Below are positions 43,534 to 50,143 of a DNA stretch of 64,000 nt, in pieces. Positions within the stretch are counted from its first letter, which is position 1, and every line of letters begins with the position of its first letter. The notes under the pieces were generated by a model that was given only the letters and a program-made list of their open reading frames with translations, did not search any database and was not told the DNA's origin. The translations under genes and the position numbers were made by a program. The DNA is from an uncultured Oscillospiraceae bacterium (GTDB taxonomy: Bacteria; Bacillota; Clostridia; Oscillospirales; Oscillospiraceae). The stretch spans positions 1-64,000 of the forward strand of contig CAJUKT010000039.1 in the NCBI GenBank assembly GCA_910587255.1, read 5' to 3'.

Positions 43534-43938
43534 ATGAGTGAAACGAAGAATTGCAAACTGCATCTGACCGACGACAGCACAGAACGGTTTCAGGATTGGC
43601 GCAACGCCATGAATGGGCCTGACAATTCAAACATGATTAAAATCGACACCGCTATTGGAGAAAAAGCCAATAGTAGTGTGGCTGTTTCCGCTGTACTTGT
43701 GTCCACAGCATGGGCCGGAGTCAACCCGCCATTCACACAGACGCTTGCTGTGGATGGGCTGACGGCCGCTCAGAACGGTACTATCTCCGTAGCCCATAAT
43801 GCGACTGCGGAGCAAAGAGAGATTGCACGGGAGGCCATGCTCTCTGTCATTGGGCAAGAGGAGGGCAGTCTGTTGATTGCCGCAGACGGTGAAATGCCCG
43901 AACGTGACATCCCTGTGTACATCATTCTATTAGGTTAA
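43534..43938 (+). CDS. Paralogous small tail protein
   Basis: A 134-aa protein; ATG at 43534 lies behind GGGGGTGA. Its last 70 residues (TLAVDGLTAAQNGTISVAHN ... DIPVYIILLG) align with those of the preceding protein, sharing L-V-GL-A-QNG-I-VA and the DIPV-ILL ending. The two N-terminal halves differ. It is 14 bp upstream of the variable protein gene, so all three are likely made and assembled together. Confidence 0.65.
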   Translation: MSETKNCKLHLTDDSTERFQDWRNAMNGPDNSNMIKIDTAIGEKANSSVAVSAVLVSTAWAGVNPPFTQTLAVDGLTAAQNGTISVAHNATAEQREIAREAMLSVIGQEEGSLLIAADGEMPERDIPVYIILLG

Positions 43939-43952
43939 AAGGAGGCCACATT

Positions 43953-46046
43953 ATGCCTATTATTTCTAATTTCCCTGGCGGGAGCGGCTCTGGCAGTGGT
44001 GGGCTCGCCCTGGCTGGCGCAACCAACATCAAGACACTGACGGCCCATGAGAAGGTCTATATCCAGTGGACAGACCCCGAAGACTTGGTTGTTGCCGGTT
44101 CCACGCTGGCGTCCTGGGGAGGCACTTTGCTTGTCCGTAAGGCGGGCTCTATGCCTACCAGCCGTCGTGATGGCGTTATCGTGCTTGATAGCAAGACCCG
44201 TGACGCATATAAGAGCACCTACTTTTGCGACAGCGGTCTGACCGACGGCACGGTCTACTACTACAAACTGTTCCCCTACACCACCACCAACTCCTATACG
44301 GATGTGGAAGACGGCGGTTTCTCTGCAACACCTAACGCTGTTGCGCTCGGCAACGTGTCTGGTATCACTCTGGCCGCTGCCGGTAACGGAAAGCTGTCTA
44401 TCAAGTGGACTGACCCTGCCGCTACGGTTGTCAGCGACGGCGTGACTTTGGCAACCTGGGCGTCAACCGTCGTGGTTGTAAAGGCTGGCAGCTATGCCAC
44501 ATCCCCTAACGACCCAGATGCAGCATTCACATACACCAGCACAACCCGTAATGGTCATGCGACCAATGCGCTGATTGCGACTGGGCTGACAAATGGCACT
44601 ACTTACTATGTGTCCATGTTCCCCATGTCTACCGACGGCAAGGCGAACACAAACACCGCAAACCGCAAGACTGGCGTTGCGAATAGAATTACAGTTTCAA
44701 ACACGCCAAGTCAGAGCGGTAGCCTCACCTACAATGGGAACTCCCAGTCTCCCACATGGAGCAATTACGACAGTGCTCAGCTCACTCTGGGCGGCACGAC
44801 CTCCGGCACCAATGCCACCAGCTACAACGCTGCCTTCACTCCGAAGGCTGACTATATGTGGTCTGATGGTTCTACCTCCGCCAAAACCGTGTCCTGGAGC
44901 ATTGGCAAGGCCGCTGGTAGCATGACGCTGAGCGCAAGCTCTGTGACACTGAACGCCTCAAATCTGACGAAGACGGTGACTGTCTCACGCCCTGGCGACG
45001 GCACTGTTACTGCTACTTCCAGCAACATCAGTGTGGCAACCGTGTCCGTCTCTGGCACAACCGTGACCATCAAGCACGTCAACCAGACTACTGGCACCGC
45101 TACTATCACCATCAAGGTGGCGGCTGGAACCAACCATACAGCTCCTGCGAATAAGACTGTGGCTGTGACTGCACAGTTCATGCCCACTAAGAAAACACTG
45201 AACGACCAAACCTGGGCTGAAATCCGGCAAGTCTCCGACGCTGGCAAGGGTGCTGAGTATTGGAAAGTTGGCGACTGCAAGGGAATCACCATCAACGGTA
45301 CAGTAGGTACGCTTGCCGTTAATACAACCCTATATTCCTATATTCTTGGCTTTAACCACAACAGTGCCAAGGAGGGTGCTGGTATCCAGTTTGGTACGTT
45401 CAAGAGCGCTCTGAACAATGGTGTTGATGTGTGCCTGATTGACGGTAGCTACAACGGCTATAAGACGGATGGCACCAAGCTGTTCAATATGAACCACTGG
45501 GGCAACTATAACTATGGCGGCTGGATTGCGTCAGACCTGCGGTACGATATCCTCGGCTCTACCAACAAGGCACCAAGCGGATATGGGGCGGCAAAGACCA
45601 CATCCGCTGTTGGATATGATGCACCGGCTAACACAGCTACCAGCCCGGTCGCAAACACGCTGATGGCTGCTCTGCCTGCTGACCTGCGGGCGGTGATGAA
45701 GCCAATCACAAAGTACACGGATGCAGTTGGTAACGCCTCCAATGTTGCCGCAAACGTCAAGACCTCGGTTGACTATCTCCCGCTTTTGGCCGAGTTTGAG
45801 ATTTTTGGCACCCGTAGCTATGCAAACCAGTATGAGCAGAACTCCCAGTTGCAGTACGACTATTACAAGGCTGGCAACAGCAAGGTAAAGTATCGCCACA
45901 GCGCAACGGGTTCCACTGCAGTTTGGTGGGAGCGTTCTCCTTATTACTACAACAGCTCCTCCTTCTGCAGTGTGGGCACCTACGGCTCCGCGTACTCCAA
46001 CTACGCCAGGTATTCCTTTGGGCTCGCCCCGGCTTTCATGGTCTAA
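43953..46046 (+). CDS. Diversified receptor-binding protein (DGR target)
   Basis: A 697-aa tail protein. Two fibronectin-III-like domains (about residues 15-120 and 128-240; both with WTDP...V.....LA.W...VV.KAG and TGLTNGTTYYV-type strands) are followed by an MBG-like and a Big-type Ig domain (245-410). The C-terminal domain (about 415-697) has a C-type-lectin/DUF6273-like pattern ending in WWERSP ... GLAPAF. Residues 654-695 are encoded by the variable repeat; 14 codons between 664 and 694 differ from the template, mostly Asn to Tyr, Ser, Phe, Gly. C-type-lectin folds display such residues on the ligand-binding face in phage BPP-1 Mtd. Start behind AAAGGAGG. It would bind host surface receptors and be rewritten by the adjacent retroelement. 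Confidence 0.93.
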   Translation: MPIISNFPGGSGSGSGGLALAGATNIKTLTAHEKVYIQWTDPEDLVVAGSTLASWGGTLLVRKAGSMPTSRRDGVIVLDSKTRDAYKSTYFCDSGLTDGTVYYYKLFPYTTTNSYTDVEDGGFSATPNAVALGNVSGITLAAAGNGKLSIKWTDPAATVVSDGVTLATWASTVVVVKAGSYATSPNDPDAAFTYTSTTRNGHATNALIATGLTNGTTYYVSMFPMSTDGKANTNTANRKTGVANRITVSNTPSQSGSLTYNGNSQSPTWSNYDSAQLTLGGTTSGTNATSYNAAFTPKADYMWSDGSTSAKTVSWSIGKAAGSMTLSASSVTLNASNLTKTVTVSRPGDGTVTATSSNISVATVSVSGTTVTIKHVNQTTGTATITIKVAAGTNHTAPANKTVAVTAQFMPTKKTLNDQTWAEIRQVSDAGKGAEYWKVGDCKGITINGTVGTLAVNTTLYSYILGFNHNSAKEGAGIQFGTFKSALNNGVDVCLIDGSYNGYKTDGTKLFNMNHWGNYNYGGWIASDLRYDILGSTNKAPSGYGAAKTTSAVGYDAPANTATSPVANTLMAALPADLRAVMKPITKYTDAVGNASNVAANVKTSVDYLPLLAEFEIFGTRSYANQYEQNSQLQYDYYKAGNSKVKYRHSATGSTAVWWERSPYYYNSSSFCSVGTYGSAYSNYARYSFGLAPAFMV
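45910..46037 (+). repeat. DGR variable repeat (VR)
   Basis: This 128-bp segment aligns without gaps to the template repeat at 46782-46909. They differ at 20 positions, and at every one the template has A (12 A to T, 5 A to C, 3 A to G). The first 32 bases are identical, and the changes stop near the 3' end where an invariant GGGCTCGCCCCGG block lies. This is the textbook outcome of adenine-specific mutagenic retrohoming. VR ends nine bases before the stop codon end of the target gene. Confidence 0.97.
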
Positions 46047-46099
46047 TCCTACATCGGCGTAATCAAGCCCACGACAGTGGGCGATTTCAAACAACATTA

Positions 46100-46145
46100 G
46101 GGGATGGGTGACACCCCTTTGCGATTCTGAGTGGGCCCCATCCCC
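46100..46145. other. Hairpin/cruciform downstream of VR
   Basis: GGGGATGGG (46100-46108) is perfectly complementary to CCCATCCCC (46137-46145), 62 bases past VR. Many retroelements of this class need a hairpin or cruciform just beyond VR to raise homing efficiency, usually with a short loop; here the loop is 28 bases. It could also serve as terminator of the target gene, but no T tract follows. Confidence 0.6.
46106..46126 (-). repeat. Variant copy of dispersed 21-bp repeat
   Basis: GGGTGACACCCCTTTGCGAT matches the reverse complement of the 1360-1380 repeat at 18 of 21 positions. It lies within the hairpin region downstream of VR. Confidence 0.6.
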
Positions 46146-46196
46146 CCACCCCACACGCATATCGGAATTGCTGCGCCTTTTACGGGGCCGCAGATT

Positions 46197-46217
46197 AAAT
46201 GACCCCCCTTTGTGATT
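46197..46217 (-). repeat. Inverted copy of dispersed 21-bp repeat
   Basis: TGACCCCCCTTTGTGA (46200-46215) is the exact reverse complement of the 16-base core at 57, 127 and 1360. The match with the full 21-base unit is 17 of 21. It lies between the VR hairpin and avd. Confidence 0.75.
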
Positions 46218-46261
46218 AGGGGTGCCATGGTAAATCCAAAAACAGAATGAAAGGAGCGTTC

Positions 46262-46717
46262 ATGTCAGTTCTACTTTCACATCGGTCTGAAAGCAAGGCC
46301 GAGTATGTAAACACAGCAAACAAGATTTACATACACACCATCAACTTTTTATCTCGTCTATCATCAAGGTACTCAAGGCTTGTCGCGGACTCTGTGTCAG
46401 GGCTCGCCGCAGAGGTATTAGACAATGCCGAAAAAGCGAACAGCATTTATCCATCTGATGAAACGAGAAAAGAGTTGCGCAAACAGCATTTGCTTGAATC
46501 CAGAGCAGCGCTTATGGCACTCGATGTCCACCTTTCTCACTGTTATGACCTTATGATGTTAAATCCAGAAGGATGCTTTACGAAGTCAAACGGCGATAAG
46601 GTCAGCTCAACGGACGCAAAGAAGAAGTTAGACCGTATGTCTCAGGCACTTGGTGAGCTTATTGACGCCGAAAACGGTCTGCTCACGAACGTTTTGAAAA
46701 GCGATAAGGGGAGGTAA
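46262..46717 (+). CDS. avd: DGR accessory variability protein Avd
   Basis: A 151-aa helical protein between target gene and template, the usual place for Avd. ATG at 46262 is six bases behind AAGGAG. The four expected amphipathic helices can be traced: SKAEYVNTANKIYIHTINFL, SSRYSRLVADSVSGLAAEVL, RKELRKQHLLESRAALMALD and KKKLDRMSQALGELIDAENG. It is very basic at the surface-exposed Arg/Lys positions, as in BPP-1 Avd, a pentameric barrel that binds the reverse transcriptase and is required for mutagenic cDNA synthesis. The identification relies on pattern and context. Confidence 0.9.
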   Translation: MSVLLSHRSESKAEYVNTANKIYIHTINFLSRLSSRYSRLVADSVSGLAAEVLDNAEKANSIYPSDETRKELRKQHLLESRAALMALDVHLSHCYDLMMLNPEGCFTKSNGDKVSSTDAKKKLDRMSQALGELIDAENGLLTNVLKSDKGR

Positions 46718-46781
46718 GTTTTGATTCTTATGGGTGTATTTCTGTAAAACCTGTCGGTTGGGATTTCTTTTTCTCCCGTGT

Positions 46782-46909
46782 GTTCCACTGCAGTTTGGTG
46801 GGAGCGTTCTCCTAATTACAACAACAGCAACAACTTCTGCAATGTGAACACCAACGGCAACGCGAACAACAACAACGCCAGGAATTCCAATGGGCTCGCC
46901 CCGGATTTC
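46782..46909 (+). repeat. DGR template repeat (TR)
   Basis: A 128-bp non-coding copy of VR. Read in the VR frame it contains 15 AAC/AAT codons, the signature of a template tuned so that adenine mutagenesis can reach many residues while avoiding stop codons. It is flanked by avd (65 bases upstream) and the reverse transcriptase gene (247 bases downstream). It would be transcribed, reverse transcribed with A mis-copying, and the cDNA installed at 45910-46037. Confidence 0.97.
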
Positions 46910-47156
46910 GTAAGCCAGAGATGGTTTTGGGTCAATAATAGTAGCTCAAGAAAAGAGTGAACCATGACCTTTACGAAAGGAGAAATACTTCCCGTGATAA
47001 AAATCCAAAACTGCCCTTTGATGCTCTTGCACGAACGCCGCCCAGAAATGGAGTGTGCATGGCGAGTGATGTGCCTTACCTCGTTTCATGTGTAATGAGC
47101 CAAGCAGATTAGACGGCACCCTACAAGACATCTGTACGAAGGGCGAATAACAATCT
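46910..47156 (+). other. TR-to-RT spacer, likely DGR RNA 3' region
   Basis: These 247 bases between TR and the reverse transcriptase start hold no supported gene. In BPP-1 the corresponding spacer RNA is needed for self-primed cDNA synthesis with Avd and RT, so the same role is inferred. A 43-codon frame (ATG about 46963 to TAA about 47094) exists but lacks a well-placed ribosome binding site. Confidence 0.6.
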
Positions 47157-48326
47157 ATGAGTAGAAGAGAAGGAAGATATCAAAGGCGTAAAGCAAAACG
47201 AGAGGCGAACAGAGTACAGCGGTGTATTGATATTGGTGAACTAAAGGATGTATTCACCTATCGCGACTTATACAGGGCTGGAAAGGAATGCTGTAACGGT
47301 GTCAGATGGAAGAACAGCGCACAGCGGTTTGAGATGCATCTGTTCTCCGGCACAGCACGCCGTAGAAAACTTCTCTTGGACAAAATATGGAAACCAACTT
47401 CATATGTCCATTTTACAATCTCAGAACGAGGAAAAACAAGACCCATTGATGCGCCTCGTATTCAAGACAGGCAGATACATAAGGTGTACACGCAGAAAGT
47501 GCTGCTACCACTGTATCTACCAAGTATGATTTATAACAATGGAGCCAGTCTGCCCGGAAAGGGATTTGAGTTTTCTAAGCGAGAGCTACGCAAAGACCTT
47601 CGCTGGCATTTTCGCAGATACGGTCGAGAGGGCAGCATCATTCTCATTGACTTCAAACAGTTCTTTCCATCTGTGTCCCACACAGAGATTTTCAAGCGGC
47701 ACGAAAAGCTCATTTTGAACAGGGACATTCGCAAGATTGGTGACGATGTAGTGAACACCGTTCCTGGAGACCGTGGGCTACCTCTTGGAGTTGAGCCGAG
47801 TCAGGCTGAGATGATTGCGTTTCCGTCTGCATTGGACAATTACATCAAGTGCCAGCTTGGAATCAAGTGTGCCGGACACTACATGGATGACTACTACATC
47901 ATCGTTCCGCCCGGCGTAGACCCAAAGGAGGTCATGCGCCTTATCATCGAGAAGGCGGAGAGTTTGAAGCTGTCCATCAGCAAATCAAAGTCCCGCATTG
48001 TTCCTCTGACAAAACCTTTCCGTTACTGCAAGGCGAAATATACGCTAACCGAAACCGGGAAGGTTGTTGTTAATGGAAATCGTGATGGAGTTAAAAGAGC
48101 GCGGAGAAAAATAAAAGCCTTTCACAAAAGGATTGCAGAAGGCAAAATGTCATATGAAGATTTGTGGACTTCGGTAAACGGTATGCTTGCGTACTTTGAA
48201 AGTTACGATGACCACAAGCGTGTCCTGCGGCTACGCAGGCTTTTTTATGCAATCTTCGGGTTTTCACCAGAGAGGATTGAGAATTTTAGAATGAGAGGGA
48301 AAGAGAATGAAGTATATTGCGCATAG
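47157..48326 (+). CDS. DGR reverse transcriptase
   Basis: A 389-aa reverse transcriptase. Motifs in order: RGKTRPIDAPRIQDRQIHKV (motif 1/2), IILIDFKQFFPSVSH (motif 3, first catalytic Asp), LPLGVEPSQAEM (residues 208-219; the GxxxSQ form of motif 4 is diagnostic for retroelements of this class), HYMDDYYII (Y242-M-D-D245, catalytic), and SKSRIVPLTKPFRYCKAKYT (motifs 6/7). The N terminus is basic; the C-terminal 100 residues form the helical thumb. It makes the adenine-mutagenised cDNA of TR with Avd. All catalytic residues are intact, and the gene overlaps the next one by 20 bases. Confidence 0.97.
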   Translation: MSRREGRYQRRKAKREANRVQRCIDIGELKDVFTYRDLYRAGKECCNGVRWKNSAQRFEMHLFSGTARRRKLLLDKIWKPTSYVHFTISERGKTRPIDAPRIQDRQIHKVYTQKVLLPLYLPSMIYNNGASLPGKGFEFSKRELRKDLRWHFRRYGREGSIILIDFKQFFPSVSHTEIFKRHEKLILNRDIRKIGDDVVNTVPGDRGLPLGVEPSQAEMIAFPSALDNYIKCQLGIKCAGHYMDDYYIIVPPGVDPKEVMRLIIEKAESLKLSISKSKSRIVPLTKPFRYCKAKYTLTETGKVVVNGNRDGVKRARRKIKAFHKRIAEGKMSYEDLWTSVNGMLAYFESYDDHKRVLRLRRLFYAIFGFSPERIENFRMRGKENEVYCA

Positions 48327-48720
48327 ACGTTTGAAGAAGGATGTCATCTGCGGCCCTGTTAATATCCCTGCTATGACTGAAGTTGAGTGTGAAGATGGCA
48401 TTATCATCTACAACAATGGCATTGTGTGTTACGAGGACAGTGAAACGGCCAATCAATTCTTTGCGAGGAATGACGATGGACATGGGATGGAGCGTGGCAG
48501 GCTGACGCAGGCCATTATGATGACCCTCTCACAACGTAACGGCAGGGATGACCAGGCATATCAGGAGCGTTGGGACAGGGTCTGGGAAGACCAGATTTGC
48601 CAGCCTTATAAGCGAGTCGAGTACGCAGATTACTGGCTTTGGAACCAGGAATTTTTCAATGCTGATATTGATGTGCTGAAGCATATCGCAAAACTTGTTG
48701 GCGCAAAGGAGGTCAAGTAA
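48307..48720 (+). CDS. Conserved phage protein after RT
   Basis: A 137-aa protein beginning inside the end of the reverse transcriptase gene with GAGGGAAAGAG upstream. The N terminus forms short strands (MKYIAHRRLKKDVICGPVNI, DGIIIYNNGIVCYEDSETAN); the C-terminal half is polar and aromatic. It overlaps the next gene by one base. Similar proteins follow tail-fibre genes in clostridial phages; role unknown. Confidence 0.7.
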   Translation: MKYIAHRRLKKDVICGPVNIPAMTEVECEDGIIIYNNGIVCYEDSETANQFFARNDDGHGMERGRLTQAIMMTLSQRNGRDDQAYQERWDRVWEDQICQPYKRVEYADYWLWNQEFFNADIDVLKHIAKLVGAKEVK

Positions 48721-48992
48721 TGTATCGAATCACCAACATTAACAACGGTGCAAATTTGGGCGCTGTTGACAAGGTGACCTACATCACGATTGGCGAAAGC
48801 GGTGCATTTGCACCCGTGCCAGAGGATGAGGCCATCGGCGTCGCTCTGAATGGAGTGGCTTACAACCTGATGGGTTATGAGGAAATTGAGGGAGCGGACA
48901 CGGTTGTTGTGTCTGAGTTCGACGGTGGAGTGCTGGTCGCCGAACAGCAGAGAATCATCGACAGCTTGCTCATCAGCGCACTGGAGGGTTAA
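48720..48992 (+). CDS. Small phage protein
   Basis: A 90-aa acidic protein whose ATG overlaps the previous stop (TAATG). Beta-like N terminus (YRITNINNGANLGAVDKVTY ITIG-type) with DGGVLVAEQQRIIDSLLISA helix at the end. Unknown function in the tail accessory/lysis transition. Confidence 0.68.
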   Translation: MYRITNINNGANLGAVDKVTYITIGESGAFAPVPEDEAIGVALNGVAYNLMGYEEIEGADTVVVSEFDGGVLVAEQQRIIDSLLISALEG

Positions 48993-48996
48993 GGAT

Positions 48997-49566
48997 ATGA
49001 AAGAGAGACTGAAAAATCTGTATCAGAACAGGGAGCTTGCCCCACAGCGTCTCCTGTCCGCCGTGGCAAAGGGCTGGCTGACCGTTGCCGACGTGGTGGA
49101 GATTGTGGGCGAGGACAACGCAACTGCGGTTATCCTCAACGCCAAGGTTGCGGAAATCTCCGCCGCCTGCAACGCCGCTATCGAGGCGGGGGTTGACATT
49201 GAGCTGAATGGTGAGACGGAGCATTTCAACCTGGACATCAAAGACCAGAGCAATATCGCCAACTTGTTCCGTGTGGTGGAGCTGGGCGGCACCGAGTTTC
49301 CCTATCAGGCGGACGGCGGCAAGTGCCGCATCTACACCGCTCTGGAAATCGCGCAAATCTACATTGCGGCACAGACCGCTATCACCTCCCAAACCACATA
49401 CCACAACGCCCTCAAGGCGTATGTGCAGTCTCTGACCGACGTGGAGAAGATTTCTGCTGTCACCTATGGCATGAATCTCCCGAAGAAGTATGCCGATGAG
49501 ATGAATGAGAAGCTGGTGGTCGCACAAGCGCAGATGAAGGCCATTGTGGCCCGTCTGAACGGCTAA
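48997..49566 (+). CDS. DUF4376-like tail accessory protein
   Basis: A 189-aa protein; ATG at 48997 follows AAGGAT four bases after the previous stop. The C-terminal 110 residues (FNLDIKDQSNIANLFRVVEL ... EIAQIYIAAQTAITSQTTYH) match the DUF4376 pattern common in phage tail-fibre assembly and tail proteins. The N-terminal 60 residues are helical and hydrophobic, with ADVVEIVGEDNATAVI. Probably a tail-associated protein. Confidence 0.7.
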   Translation: MKERLKNLYQNRELAPQRLLSAVAKGWLTVADVVEIVGEDNATAVILNAKVAEISAACNAAIEAGVDIELNGETEHFNLDIKDQSNIANLFRVVELGGTEFPYQADGGKCRIYTALEIAQIYIAAQTAITSQTTYHNALKAYVQSLTDVEKISAVTYGMNLPKKYADEMNEKLVVAQAQMKAIVARLNG

Positions 49567-49578
49567 GAGGGGAACGGT

Positions 49579-50043
49579 ATGGGGAACAGAGAACGTGTCG
49601 GGAAATGGCTTCTGAGCGTGCTCCTGTGGGTCTGGACTGGCACGCTCTACTTCTTCATCGAGGTCGTATGGAAGACCTCTCACGGTAGGCCGGAGATGAT
49701 TAGCTGGACAATGCTATTGCTGGCTATCATCCTGGCTGTACCGCTGGAACGATTCGGAGCCGAGCTGCCATGGGAGATGCCGCTGATGGCGCAGTCTGCT
49801 GTGTGCGGAGTGGCTATTACGGTGGTTGAGTTTGTGGCCGGACTCATTATCAATGTGTGGCTTGGCATGGGTGTGTGGGACTACTCCGCCATGACTGGGA
49901 ACATCATGGGGCAGGTGTGCCCGCAGTTCCTGGTCATGTGGGTGTTTCTCGCAGCGGTCGGCATTGTGATGCTGGACTGGATGCGGTATGGGGTGGAAGG
50001 CGGAGAGAGACCGCACTACACACTCTTTAGAGGCCGTTCCTAA
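49579..50043 (+). CDS. Four-helix membrane protein, CmpB-like
   Basis: A 154-aa integral membrane protein with four hydrophobic helices (WLLSVLLWVWTGTLYFFIEV; ISWTMLLLAIILAV; VCGVAITVVEFVAGLIINVW; LVMWVFLAAVGIVMLDW). The GVWDYSAMTGNIMGQVCPQF loop matches the putative ABC-transporter type IV (CmpB) family. In phages such proteins occur beside endolysins, and a holin or superinfection function has been proposed only by position. Here it precedes the endolysin gene. Confidence 0.75.
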   Translation: MGNRERVGKWLLSVLLWVWTGTLYFFIEVVWKTSHGRPEMISWTMLLLAIILAVPLERFGAELPWEMPLMAQSAVCGVAITVVEFVAGLIINVWLGMGVWDYSAMTGNIMGQVCPQFLVMWVFLAAVGIVMLDWMRYGVEGGERPHYTLFRGRS

Positions 50044-50068
50044 ATTGAGCTGAATATGGGCAGAAAAA

Positions 50069-50098
50069 ATGGGAGCTCGCCATGCGGCGGCTCCCATT
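50069..50098 (+). terminator. Hairpin before endolysin gene
   Basis: AATGGGAGC and CGCC pair with GGCG and GCTCCCATT around ATGC, a stem of about 13 pairs with one internal break. There is no T run; it may separate lysis from tail transcription. Confidence 0.6.
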
Positions 50099-50143
50099 CT
50101 GCATATACGGCTATAAAACATCAATTTGATAGGAGGTGGTTTC

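Noticed and set aside
46778..46960. Reading frame through the template repeat (WWERSPNYNNSNN...)
   Set aside because: It is open only because TR copies the coding VR; there is no ribosome binding site and TR is expected to be a non-coding template.
46963..47094. 43-codon frame in the TR-RT spacer
   Set aside because: AAAGGAG lies just inside the frame rather than ahead of its ATG; more likely part of the functional spacer RNA.
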